Shown: piece after piece, positions 1 through 8,699 of the stretch
Layout of the letters: each line of letters starts with the position of its first letter
Position numbering within the stretch: the first letter of the stretch is position 1
Assembly: GCA_964387745.1 (NCBI GenBank)
Contig: CAYLXL010000014.1
Coordinates: forward strand, 1-46,965
Source of the DNA: JAGOUU01 sp964387745
GTDB taxonomy: Bacteria; Pseudomonadota; Gammaproteobacteria; JAGOUU01
Direction of reading: 5' to 3'
DNA length: 46,965 bases
The notes under the pieces: model-generated
The model's database searches: none
What the model was told of the DNA's origin: nothing
Seen by the model: only the letters and a program-made list of their open reading frames with translations
Position numbers and translations under genes: made by a program

Positions 1-3000
1 AAGTAGCAGCTGGGGCATTATTAGGGAATAGATTATTAAAGTCATCGTAAGCCGTGTTTGTTGGTGTTGGCGTCGGAGTAGGTGTAGGAGGAGGCGGCGG
101 CGGTGGTATAATAGGATTGCCATTACACAAAATAGCGCTAGGACCACTGCATGCCAAAGCAGAGGTGTAAGTAAAGTTGACACCACTACTTGCCCAATCA
201 GCATTGTCATTTAATTTATCAGGATTTACAGAGCCAGTGATTAAGCCGCTAAGACTAGGGGTTAATTCACCCACATCTAAGTAACCAATGACACCAGCAC
301 TAAAGTTATTAGTTGAGATATCGCTTATATTATTAATATAAAAATCTGGTAGACCAAAATTGAAAGTCAAGTCGCCGTTAACATGGCTGCCTAATACCCC
401 ACCTGTTGCAATAATAAGTGAAGGGTTAGGACTATTTGATGTTGAAGCTTGGATTCTAGATTTAACTCCTGAGCTGTTGATGCTTCCTATATTAATAGTA
501 TTGTTATTAGTAAAGTTTAGATCGGTATGATAAGAAGCACCTATCAAACCACCAGCAGATGTTATATATCTAAAAGCATCTACCGGTTGCGTAATTAGAC
601 TTTTACCTGAAGTTAATGCTGAAATATTAAATGATTGTATGTTAATAGGGTTATTAGTATTAAAGTTGATAGTGCTATCAGGTGTGTTTAAAACTCCGTC
701 AACCATACCAAATAAACCACCAGCTGCAGATGATTCACTATTGCCAAGGCTAACAGCATTAATATTATTCTTTCCTACATTAATAATACTGTTTGGAGCA
801 AACGTGTAAGTAAATATAGTATGAGCATCACCAACCGCGCCATCAATACCACCTGCATAACTGCGGGCGAAATTTTTAGCTGTTGAAGCTTGATTTAAAC
901 GGATATCAGCTAAAGCTCCATTAGTTGATGTCATGCCATTATAACTGATGCTGGTTGATTGTTGATGTCCAGTTATACCTCCAGCGTAGGCATGGGCTGA
1001 ATCAAGACTATCAGCAAGGATTTCAACTATAGGATTAGTAAGGACATTTATTTTACTAGTGTTAGAGAAAATAAGGTTATCGAGTTTTGTACTGCCGAAT
1101 AAACCGCCAGCATATCCTGAAATAAAGAGATTAGAAGGATCAGCTGGTGCTGAAAGATTACCTGTTTTAGCAGATAATTCTAGAAGATCTATGTTTATAT
1201 CGTTGTTAATAGTCGCTGTTTTACCCGTAAAGTCACCAATTAATCCGCCGGCAAAAATATTAGAGTCGTATAATTGATTGGATGCTTTGACTATAGAGCC
1301 ATTATCTATAGAGATGTTGCTATTATTAGTAAATGTAAGGGCAGGTGTAGTTAAACCAAATAAACCACCAGCGTAAGTATTGAAAGAATTCCCTGCGATC
1401 TGATTATTTAAAACAGCCTCAGTTAAGACATCGCTTAATACGATGGAACCGAATAGGTTTAGATTATTAGTGTCAACTTTACCAATTAAACCGCCAGAAA
1501 TATGAGAAGAGGTAATGTCAGTATTATTTAAAGAAATGTCAGTTAATCTTAAAGAGTTAGAAGTAGTATTAGAACTCGTTAATGTTTCCCCAATAATGCT
1601 ACCTGCAATGCCCAAAATTGGATTCAATGCTGCTGGATCATTACTCAAGTTGATACGACTGTTTTGGATATTAATATTGCTGATGTTTAAAAAAGTATTT
1701 ATTAACAAGCCTGGTTCAGTTGTATGATGTCCTATTAAGAATCCTGCTCTTATAGTATCGCCAGCAGTAACCGAGCCTGGGGAGATGTTGGCGTTAGTTA
1801 TAATCAAGTTTTTGATTTCTTGAGGAGATGTTTTTAATGATTTTAACTCACGAAATAAACCAATATTGCTTTTATCAATATTACTAAAGAAATTAGTTAA
1901 ATTAAGATTGGTGAAATCAATGGTATGTCCTAAACCATCAAAATTAGAAACATAAGCTCCAGAAGTAGAATTACCAAAGCCTTTGAATGCAGAACCTTGT
2001 GCAAAACTAATGTTTTCATTCAGTGCATAATTTACTTCAGGTTTACTTGTTAATAAACTTGCAGAAGTAATGCCTCTATTAAAGCCAGCCAAGGCAGAAT
2101 GATTATCATTGTAAATATATTGATACTCATTTATTTGATTAGCATTTGCGCCAAAAGGTATTATGGTTTGCGTGCCATTAGTGAATACGTTTTTTACACC
2201 TAAGGTTTCTGGATCGATATAATAGTCTATTTTACCAGCAGAAGAAATTATATAAGGGCTTAGTGCAGTTCCGGTAAATAATAATTTACCAGAGGCTGGA
2301 TCGTACGTGCCATCGCTATTAGTTTGTAAGCGAATATTACCTGTACCAGAACTTATTATTTGTGCGTTAGGATCGGTTCCGCGTTGAAAAATTATATTTT
2401 TATCAGCAATGATAGAGAAATTAGCAGCTGTATTCCAAGCAACAGCGACACTGTTAGTAAAGCTAATATCACCACCATTACTAGAACTACCGCTTACTGT
2501 ACCAGTAGAGCTATTTAATGGTTGATTGTTGGCAAAATTAATTGGATTAGGATCTGCCTGACCATCAGAGGTTCTAAGTTCAACATTATTACCTGTATTA
2601 AGCGCTTCGCTAATACTTGCTGCAAGGCTGTTATTAACATTGAGATTAATCGGATCTAACAACCATAAGCCACTTTTACCAAAATTATTAAGTGCAATCG
2701 TAGAAATTTTAATGTCATTACCAATATTAAGATTTAGTTTGCCTGAAGTTTCAATTAAACCACCATTTCCTGATAATAGACCGCCATTAGCTTGTAAGAT
2801 ACCATTTACAGATGTATCGCCATCAGACCATAAAATAATATTTCCGCCATTGCCATGAGTCTTAGCATTAGCTAGTATAGTAGCATTTTTTTCCATTGTA
2901 ACTGTTTGCGCATTAAACTCATCCGTAGCTAAAATTCTGCCTTGATAGTTACCACCAATATTTACGTTACCTGCATTAGATTCACCAGAAACATCAATTA

Positions 3001-3985
3001 AACTGTTTTTCGCTAAAACAACATCTTTACCAACAGCTTTTATAGTACCACCTTGTGTATTATTATCATTGCCGCGGGCTAGTATTTGACTGTTACTGCC
3101 TACTTTCACTAAACCAGCAGTATTCAATAAAGATATCTTGCCTTTAGAGTTTGCTACTGCATCAGCACGCGCAATGCCATCAAAGCTAATCACACTAGAA
3201 ACGATATTACCAGCTTGTGAAGCAGACATAACAATAGTGCCACCATCAGCATAAATAGCGCCAGTATGATCGATACGAGTGTTTCTTAGTTCGGGATTAA
3301 GAGTTTGTTCAGGAATAGCAAAGTTGATCAAGTTATCACCGTAAAGATCAACAGTAAAATGTGAGCCAGTGCTTAATTGCACATGGCCAAGTCGAGCATT
3401 AATAATGCCATGATTAGCCACATTCGGTGCAACAAAAGCAGCGAACCCGGCATCGCTAACAGTAATGTTACCTAAATTAGTAATTGAACCTTGATAAAGG
3501 CTGTTAGGAATAAGATGAATAGTGCCTGTCTGGCGGTACTTAAGTATGTCTAAATCTGATGTAGAGGCTAAAATACTACCAACATTAATTTGAGCGTTCG
3601 GCCCAAATAAAACACCAGAAGGGTTTAACAAGAATACCGATCCATTAGATGTTAATTTACCAAAAATCTTAGATGCACCGTTGGCACCATTTATTCTATT
3701 GATGGCTGTTGAGCTTGCACCAGGTTGTTGAAAATGGGTGGATTCATTAGTGTCAATATTAAAGCTTTGCCAATTATAGACTGCAGAATTAGAAGATTGA
3801 TTAATTTGAGTATGGCTGGGGCCAGAAGTAATAGTGGCTTGTCCATCAGTTACCACACCGCCTTGCGGCAGTGCGTGTGTTGTCAAACTTAAGCCCAAAA
3901 ATACCGTAATTATTATTAAATAATGTAGGAAAATAGAGGGTTTAGCGTTAACCTCTTGTTTAATAGTGCTTTTTGGCATACCCAT
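1..3985 (-). CDS. Filamentous haemagglutinin-type TpsA exoprotein, C-terminus off the window
   Basis: I read this frame codon by codon on the minus strand from 3985 to the left edge and found no stop, so at least 1,328 codons are present. The start gives MGMPKS, then a hydrophobic segment (about residues 18-38) and a likely cleavage after THA, before LPQGG. A two-partner-secretion (TPS) domain follows, with the family motif NPSGVLFG near residue 118. A WLLDP motif typical of FHA-like proteins lies near residue 437. From about 745 to 1243 there are roughly twelve GLUG-like motifs (AGGLFG, AGGLIG), then a Pro/Thr-Pro tract near 1293-1308. Proteins of this family are exported by a TpsB outer-membrane partner and act as adhesins or carry contact-dependent toxins. 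No TpsB gene and no toxin domain are visible here. The start could instead be Met3 at 3979; no clear ribosome binding site decides it. Confidence 0.9.
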   Translation of the reverse strand, partial: MGMPKSTIKQEVNAKPSIFLHYLIIITVFLGLSLTTHALPQGGVVTDGQATITSGPSHTQINQSSNSAVYNWQSFNIDTNESTHFQQPGASSTAINRINGANGASKIFGKLTSNGSVFLLNPSGVLFGPNAQINVGSILASTSDLDILKYRQTGTIHLIPNSLYQGSITNLGNITVSDAGFAAFVAPNVANHGIINARLGHVQLSTGSHFTVDLYGDNLINFAIPEQTLNPELRNTRIDHTGAIYADGGTIVMSASQAGNIVSSVISFDGIARADAVANSKGKISLLNTAGLVKVGSNSQILARGNDNNTQGGTIKAVGKDVVLAKNSLIDVSGESNAGNVNIGGNYQGRILATDEFNAQTVTMEKNATILANAKTHGNGGNIILWSDGDTSVNGILQANGGLLSGNGGLIETSGKLNLNIGNDIKISTIALNNFGKSGLWLLDPINLNVNNSLAASISEALNTGNNVELRTSDGQADPNPINFANNQPLNSSTGTVSGSSSNGGDISFTNSVAVAWNTAANFSIIADKNIIFQRGTDPNAQIISSGTGNIRLQTNSDGTYDPASGKLLFTGTALSPYIISSAGKIDYYIDPETLGVKNVFTNGTQTIIPFGANANQINEYQYIYNDNHSALAGFNRGITSASLLTSKPEVNYALNENISFAQGSAFKGFGNSTSGAYVSNFDGLGHTIDFTNLNLTNFFSNIDKSNIGLFRELKSLKTSPQEIKNLIITNANISPGSVTAGDTIRAGFLIGHHTTEPGLLINTFLNISNINIQNSRINLSNDPAALNPILGIAGSIIGETLTSSNTTSNSLRLTDISLNNTDITSSHISGGLIGKVDTNNLNLFGSIVLSDVLTEAVLNNQIAGNSFNTYAGGLFGLTTPALTFTNNSNISIDNGSIVKASNQLYDSNIFAGGLIGDFTGKTATINNDINIDLLELSAKTGNLSAPADPSNLFISGYAGGLFGSTKLDNLIFSNTSKINVLTNPIVEILADSLDSAHAYAGGITGHQQSTSISYNGMTSTNGALADIRLNQASTAKNFARSYAGGIDGAVGDAHTIFTYTFAPNSIINVGKNNINAVSLGNSESSAAGGLFGMVDGVLNTPDSTINFNTNNPINIQSFNISALTSGKSLITQPVDAFRYITSAGGLIGASYHTDLNFTNNNTINIGSINSSGVKSRIQASTSNSPNPSLIIATGGVLGSHVNGDLTFNFGLPDFYINNISDISTNNFSAGVIGYLDVGELTPSLSGLITGSVNPDKLNDNADWASSGVNFTYTSALACSGPSAILCNGNPIIPPPPPPPTPTPTPTPTNTAYDDFNNLFPNNAPAAT
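59..106 (-). repeat. Polyproline and Thr-Pro tract in the exoprotein
   Basis: In the exoprotein frame this stretch reads seven consecutive Pro codons and then four Thr-Pro pairs plus a final Thr. It looks like an extended linker that separates the beta-helical repeat region from a C-terminal module beyond the window edge. The low-complexity DNA (GGN-rich on the plus strand) could vary in length by slippage. Confidence 0.8.
251..1755 (-). repeat. GLUG-like repeat region inside the FHA-type exoprotein
   Basis: The translated minus strand repeats a short motif of the form (Y/S/F)AGG(L/I)(F/I)G about every 40-50 residues. Clear copies lie near 545-560, 695-715, 835-855, 970-985, 1090-1110, 1238-1255, 1352-1372 and 1482-1500. 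More degenerate copies (AGVIG, TGGVLG, AGSIIG, AGFLIG) lie near 265, 395, 1600 and 1735. This matches the GLUG motif known from large bacterial surface and autotransported proteins, and suggests a beta-helical passenger made of repeating units. Confidence 0.75.
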
Positions 3986-4065
3986 ACATCAATACAATTC
4001 GATTGTTGATATATGTTAGATAGTTTTTTTATAAAAATGTTTTATAGCGGAGATAAAAAAATACC

Positions 4066-4203
4066 ATTTGCGAAGCAAATAATGCTCTCTCTTTGTAAAG
4101 TGAGAGCGAGCGTAGCGAGAGAGAAAGATTTTATTTTTCAATGGGATACAAAATCCCTCTCTGTTCGCTTTATAAAAGGGAGAAAATTATTTGCTTCGCA
4201 AAT
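4066..4203. repeat. 138-bp inverted-repeat element, MITE- or REPIN-like
   Basis: The ends 4066-4083 and 4186-4203 are perfect 18-bp inverted repeats of each other. Each end is itself a palindrome (ATTTGC-GAA-GCAAAT on the left, ATTTGC-TTC-GCAAAT on the right). Inside the left end, 4084-4107 forms another near-perfect palindrome (GCTCTC ... GAGAGC). Read inward from each end, the similarity continues imperfectly for about 25 more bases. It lies in the 369-bp gap between the exoprotein start (3985) and def (4355). Nothing else is seen in that gap except AT-rich sequence; the open frame across it is judged spurious. No transposase is nearby. Confidence 0.7.
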
Positions 4204-4354
4204 AATGCCAGAATGAATTTAGTGGTGAACCCAAGATCCATCGACTTAGTGTTAATAGGGCGGTAAAATTTCGGTTTTTACAATTTTTTTGATTTTAACG
4301 ACAAATCACTACTTTTCGAGACTTTTGCTGAAGATAAATGAAAATTAATGAGTT

Positions 4355-4879
4355 TTAGCGCTTTTTCACAGAAGTTATCGCCATATTAATCTTCTTTTCG
4401 ACTAAAGCGCGCTTTAATCGAGAAAGATGATCTATATATATAGTGCCATTTAGGTGATCAAGCTCATGCTGAATACATTTAGCCATAAAGCCTTCAGCTT
4501 TGAGGGTATGTTCTTGATTCTTTTCATCTAAATATTTAACAGTAATCTCTTGAGCGCGGGTTACCGTAGCATGGATATGATCTGGATAGACAGACATACA
4601 GCCCTCTAGTTCTTTATGACTTCCTACTCGTTCAATAATTTCTGCATTGATTAAACATAAAGGTTGGTTTTTTTTAGGTGAAAAGTCTATGACTGTTATG
4701 TAGGGTGGATCTTCCATATCTAATTGCGTGGCTGCTAGTGCTGCACAGTCTTTGGCAGCATAGTGAGTCTCAAACATATCAGCGATGATTTGTTTAATGC
4801 GATTGTCTATCTTTTCAACTTTTTTAGCAACACGTTTTAATTTTGGATCTGGGTAATCTAAGATTCTTAAAATAGCCAT
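4355..4879 (-). CDS. def: Peptide deformylase (paralogue with altered motif I)
   Basis: This enzyme removes the N-formyl group from nascent proteins using a bound metal. The 174 residues match normal family length. Motif II (EGCMS) and motif III (QHELDHLNG, with the HExxH metal ligands) are intact. Motif I, usually GxGLAAxQ, reads DCAALAATQ, so both glycines are replaced. It is the last gene of the minus-strand run glyQ-glyS-gmhB-def, 9 bases after gmhB. A second def lies next to fmt at 44535-45035, so this copy may be the specialised one. The metal site predicts activity, but the changed substrate loop makes specificity uncertain. Confidence 0.88.
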   Translation of the reverse strand: MAILRILDYPDPKLKRVAKKVEKIDNRIKQIIADMFETHYAAKDCAALAATQLDMEDPPYITVIDFSPKKNQPLCLINAEIIERVGSHKELEGCMSVYPDHIHATVTRAQEITVKYLDEKNQEHTLKAEGFMAKCIQHELDHLNGTIYIDHLSRLKRALVEKKINMAITSVKKR

Positions 4880-4888
4880 AAAGTAAAA

Positions 4889-5449
4889 TTAATTTAAATG
4901 ATTTTGAATTATATAATTAACGCACGTATTTAGATTATCAAAACTATTACAATTATTAAATAAGTTTAAATTTTTATTGTATACAGATAAACCCTTGCCT
5001 GTTTTAACTAGAAAGTTATATTGACAACCACCAGTAATCCCCGCCTCTAAATCTCGCAAGCTATCTCCGATAGTAGCGGTTTGAGTTAAATCTAAATCAT
5101 AGAGAGCTTTAATTTTATTAATCATACCTGGAAGTGGTTTACGACAATTACAGTTATTATCCGGTCCGTGTGGGCAATAAAATATTGCTAGGATATTATT
5201 TTTAGTTTTTGAATCTAGATTAGATAATAGTTTTTTATTAATAGCAAATAAAGTAGTTAAATCAAAAAGTTTACGAGACACACCCGACTGGTTAGTAGTA
5301 ATAAAAACTTTAATATTTTTATCAGCTAATTTTCTTAAAGCAGATATAGAATCGTCAATAAAAATAAATTCTTCAGGTGATTTGATAAAGGCATCTGAAT
5401 CTAAATTGATAACGCCATCGCGGTCTAAAATAATATTTTTAATTGGCAT
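4889..5449 (-). CDS. gmhB: D,D-heptose 1,7-bisphosphate phosphatase (HAD family)
   Basis: GmhB removes the C7 phosphate of D-glycero-D-manno-heptose 1,7-bisphosphate in the cytoplasm, on the route to ADP-heptose for the LPS inner core. The 186 residues show the HAD nucleophile motif LDRDGVIN (about 8-15), the TTNQSG motif, the zinc-binding C-x-H then C-x-C pattern (CPHGPDNNCNCRKP, about 92-105) and the acidic motif GDSLRDLEAG. Its start overlaps the glyS stop by one base, and glyS-gmhB adjacency is common in gammaproteobacteria. Related histidinol- and heptose-phosphatases share these motifs, but the zinc loop and context favour GmhB. Confidence 0.9.
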   Translation of the reverse strand: MPIKNIILDRDGVINLDSDAFIKSPEEFIFIDDSISALRKLADKNIKVFITTNQSGVSRKLFDLTTLFAINKKLLSNLDSKTKNNILAIFYCPHGPDNNCNCRKPLPGMINKIKALYDLDLTQTATIGDSLRDLEAGITGGCQYNFLVKTGKGLSVYNKNLNLFNNCNSFDNLNTCVNYIIQNHLN

Positions 5450-7584
5450 TATTGTAACTCAGAGATATCAGCAACTTGATTGAATAAATCCTGAATGTTT
5501 TTTAATAACAGCAATCTGTTGTTTTTTAAATTACTATCTTCGCTATTGACCATAACGTTATCAAAAAAAGCATCTATCGGCTTTTGTAGGCTGGCGAGTT
5601 TAAATAATATTTGTTTATAATCTTGCTGGGCAAATAAAGGCGCTAGGATTTGATTAAGAGTAGTCAATTGTTGATGTAGCTTTATTTCTGCGCTCTCTTT
5701 TAGATGAGTAGTATTGATGACTTTAGGTAAAGCATTAAGGTCCTGCTTATTCAAAATATTTTTAACTCTTTTGTTGGCTGCAACAAGATTACTAGCTTCA
5801 GGCAAGGTCAGAAAGTCATGAGCTGCTTGCATTCTTTGATCAAAATCATATGGAACAGTAGAGTTGGTTTTATTAACAGCGTAATAAATATTTATCGAAA
5901 TATTTTGATCTAAATAATATTTTTTTAAACGTTCTAAGCAAAATTGTAAACATTGTGAGTCTATTTGCTCTAATTTGGATTTATCTAAATTCAAAGTAGG
6001 ATTTATATTATTTAAGGCTAAGGAAATCAAGCTTTTTAAATCTAGAGGTAACTTCTGTTCAATTAAAATACGTAGTATGCCTAATGCTGAGCGTCTTAAA
6101 CCAAAAGGATCTTTGTCACCTGTCGGTTTTTGGTCTATAGCAAAAATACCAACTAAAGTATCTAGTTTATCTGCTATTGCAAGACAACAAGCTTCTGTTG
6201 ATTCAGGGAGTTTATCACCAGAGAATTTTGGCCAGTAATGCTGTTCAATGCAATGGGCAGTTAGAGCATTTTCACCGTCATTCATAGCATAATACTTGCC
6301 CATGATTCCCTGTAATTCCGGAAACTCGTACACCATTTCAGTAGCAAGATCGGTTTTTGATAAATCTGCGGCGCGAGCTAAAGCGGCATGGTTTAGCTTT
6401 AGATTAGAAGTTTTTTCTATACTGGTAGCTATTTGCTCACTTAATTTTTTTACTCGACAAGTTTTATCTAATAAAGTACCGAGTTTTTGTTGATAAGTAA
6501 CGTTGGCAAGCTTTACTATGCGAGAATCTAAAGTTTTTGTTTTATCATTATTATAAAAAAACTGAGCATCAGATAAGCGTGCAGCCAACACTTTTTGATT
6601 GCCGAGGATAACTTGTTTTTTGTTTTTACTTGCAATATTGGAAATAAAAATAAAGTTAGGCTGGAGAATGTTTTTATTATTAACTACAGCGAAATATTTT
6701 TGATTGGTGACCATAGAGGTAATCAAGCATTCTTGGGGTACTTCTAAAAAGCTTTTATCGAACTCACCAACCAAAGCAACCGGCCATTCTACGAGAGAGG
6801 TAACTTCTGTTAGCAAGTCAGGAGTAATTAACGCAGTTAGCTTTTGTTTAGAAATAGTTGTTGCAGCTTTAGCTGCTTGAGTCTGAATGGTTTTCAAGCG
6901 CTCATCAAAACTAGCTATTACATAAGCTTTATGTAATTTTTTTTCATACTCCATAGGGCTTTTTAAAGCGATAGCCTTATTTGCCATAAAACGATGACCA
7001 TAAGTTTTATTACTTGCAGAAATACCAAATAAATTAAACTTAACATTTTTATTGCCAAACATTAAGACTAACCAATGTACAGGTCTAATAAAACTGTAAT
7101 CATAATTAGCCCAGCGCATAGGTTTGGTAATGGGTAGTTTTTTAAAAACAGTTGTTAAAATTTCTGGTAATAATAGTTCAGTTTTTTTACCGGTGATTTT
7201 ATTTTTATAAACTAACCAGCCGTCAGCTTTATTATCACTATAAAGCTTTTCTAGCTTAGCAGGAGCTACCCCTACTGAGTTCGCAAAACCAAGAGCNNNN
7301 NNNNNNTTAGAAAAGTTATTATCTTGATCGTAGGCTGCTTTCAAAGATGGCCCACGCTTTTCTTCGATATAATCTGCTTGCTTACTATCTAGGTCTGTAA
7401 TTAAGAAACCTAATCTTCTTGGGGTGGCAAATGATTTTAACGATTTAAAATTAAGCCCACAGGAGTTTAACTCAGCAATCATTAGATCGCACAGGGCGTC
7501 TGATAAAGCTTTAACAGCTTTAGTAGGCAGTTCTTCTAAGCCTATTTCAAATAATAGAGGTTGTGTATCTTTATTTTTTTTCAT
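5449..7584 (-). CDS. glyS: Glycyl-tRNA synthetase beta subunit (contains an N gap)
   Basis: GlyS is the large subunit of the alpha2-beta2 glycyl-tRNA synthetase and recognises tRNA-Gly. The 711 residues match normal length. The N-terminus (LLFEIGLEELP), the ATPRRLG motif and the C-terminal anticodon-binding region (FFDNVMVNSED) are family-typical. Ten N at 7297-7306 interrupt the sequence after DQDNNFS and before ALGFANSVG. The frame is kept across the gap and both sides fit the family, so the gene is probably intact. Its ATG overlaps the glyQ stop by 4 bases, which indicates coupled translation. Confidence 0.95.
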   Translation of the reverse strand: MKKNKDTQPLLFEIGLEELPTKAVKALSDALCDLMIAELNSCGLNFKSLKSFATPRRLGFLITDLDSKQADYIEEKRGPSLKAAYDQDNNFSXXXXALGFANSVGVAPAKLEKLYSDNKADGWLVYKNKITGKKTELLLPEILTTVFKKLPITKPMRWANYDYSFIRPVHWLVLMFGNKNVKFNLFGISASNKTYGHRFMANKAIALKSPMEYEKKLHKAYVIASFDERLKTIQTQAAKAATTISKQKLTALITPDLLTEVTSLVEWPVALVGEFDKSFLEVPQECLITSMVTNQKYFAVVNNKNILQPNFIFISNIASKNKKQVILGNQKVLAARLSDAQFFYNNDKTKTLDSRIVKLANVTYQQKLGTLLDKTCRVKKLSEQIATSIEKTSNLKLNHAALARAADLSKTDLATEMVYEFPELQGIMGKYYAMNDGENALTAHCIEQHYWPKFSGDKLPESTEACCLAIADKLDTLVGIFAIDQKPTGDKDPFGLRRSALGILRILIEQKLPLDLKSLISLALNNINPTLNLDKSKLEQIDSQCLQFCLERLKKYYLDQNISINIYYAVNKTNSTVPYDFDQRMQAAHDFLTLPEASNLVAANKRVKNILNKQDLNALPKVINTTHLKESAEIKLHQQLTTLNQILAPLFAQQDYKQILFKLASLQKPIDAFFDNVMVNSEDSNLKNNRLLLLKNIQDLFNQVADISELQ
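7297..7306. other. Assembly gap (10 N) within glyS
   Basis: A run of exactly ten N. The reading frame continues correctly on both sides, with four undetermined residues. Either the true gap size is ten or it is a placeholder that happens to keep the frame. Confidence 1.
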
Positions 7585-8573
7585 CGTGAGATTATATTTT
7601 TAGAGTTTGCACTTGGTTGAACAGGTTCATATCTAGGCTCTGCTTTTTTCTTTTTTGCCGGTATGCTTCTAGGTACTAGGGGAAAGCCTGCTTGTTCTCG
7701 ACAGGTGTAATAACTTTCTGCCGTTTTTCTTGCTAATTGCCTGATAGCCAAGATATAACGTTGACGTTCAGTAACCGAGATAGCAGCTCTGGCATCAAGT
7801 AAATTAAATGCATGTGAGGCTTTCATTACCATTTCATAAGCCGGTAAGCATAAGTTATGATCAAGCAAAGATAGGCACTGTTTCTCATAATTACTGAATT
7901 GTTCTAATAAAAACTTAGTATCCGCATGTTCAAAATTATAAGCTGACATTTGCTGTTCATTTTGTAGATATACTTCACCGTATGTAATTTTATTGCCTTT
8001 ATGATTGCTCCACACGAGATCATAGACACTGTCTACATTTTGTAAGTACATAGCAAGGCGTTCTAAACCATAAGTCAGTTCACCGCTTACTGGTTTGCAT
8101 TCTAAGCCACCAACTTGTTGGAAATAGGTGTATTGAGTTACTTCCATACCGTTTTGCCAAACTTCCCAGCCTAAACCCCATGCACCTAACGTTGGGGATT
8201 CCCAATTGTCTTCTACGAACCGGATATCATCAACAGCAGGATCAATCCCTAAGTATCTTAAAGAGTTTAAATATAATTCTTGAATATTGTCAGGTGAGGG
8301 TTTCAATAATACTTGAAATTGATAATACATCTGTAAGCGATTAGGGTTTTCACCATATCGACCATCAGTTGGTCGACGGCAAGGCTGCGCAAAGGCACAA
8401 GACCAAGGTTCAGGACCGATAGCTTTTAAAAAAGTTGCTGGATGAAATGTACCTGCACCTACCTCCATGTCTAGAGGTTGCATGATCATACAACCCAAAC
8501 TTGACCAGTATTGTTGTAAGCGGAGGATTAAATCCTGAAAGTCTTGTGGTTTTTGATGTATTTTCTTTGGCAT
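7581..8573 (-). CDS. glyQ: Glycyl-tRNA synthetase alpha subunit
   Basis: GlyQ is the catalytic class II subunit that activates glycine and charges tRNA-Gly with GlyS. The 330 residues carry the family signatures MQPLDMEVGAGTFHPATFL (about 35-53), CRRPTDGRYGENPNRLQ (about 85-101) and EVTQYTYFQQ. The C-terminus extends about 25 residues past the usual end as a lysine/proline-rich tail (PAKKKKAEPRYEPV). It is the first gene of a minus-strand run with glyS, gmhB and def, and a promoter-like pair lies just upstream (8604-8631). Confidence 0.97.
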   Translation of the reverse strand: MPKKIHQKPQDFQDLILRLQQYWSSLGCMIMQPLDMEVGAGTFHPATFLKAIGPEPWSCAFAQPCRRPTDGRYGENPNRLQMYYQFQVLLKPSPDNIQELYLNSLRYLGIDPAVDDIRFVEDNWESPTLGAWGLGWEVWQNGMEVTQYTYFQQVGGLECKPVSGELTYGLERLAMYLQNVDSVYDLVWSNHKGNKITYGEVYLQNEQQMSAYNFEHADTKFLLEQFSNYEKQCLSLLDHNLCLPAYEMVMKASHAFNLLDARAAISVTERQRYILAIRQLARKTAESYYTCREQAGFPLVPRSIPAKKKKAEPRYEPVQPSANSKNIISR

Positions 8574-8603
8574 GAGTTAATACTATTATGAAGCAATCAA
8601 AAT

Positions 8604-8631
8604 ATTATACCTGATATATTAAATACAGCAA
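8604..8631 (-). promoter_or_regulatory. Predicted sigma70 promoter for glyQ-glyS-gmhB-def
   Basis: On the minus strand a TTGCTG box (8626-8631) is followed after 16 bases by a perfect TATAAT (8604-8609). It sits about 30 bases upstream of the glyQ start. The -35 match is weak (3 of 6), so the call rests mainly on the -10 and the position. Confidence 0.45.
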
Positions 8632-8699
8632 AATTAGCATATAGTTGGTTAATTTTTAAAAAAGTTATTTACAATAATTGCAAGAATAGGGTTTAATAA

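Noticed and set aside
1059..2858. Short plus-strand open frames inside the exoprotein region
   Set aside because: The minus strand is continuously open with clear TPS and GLUG motifs; these are shadows.
4013..4216. 67-codon open frame on the plus strand across the inverted-repeat element
   Set aside because: It simply reads through the palindromic element, has no homology I recognise and no ribosome binding site; judged spurious.
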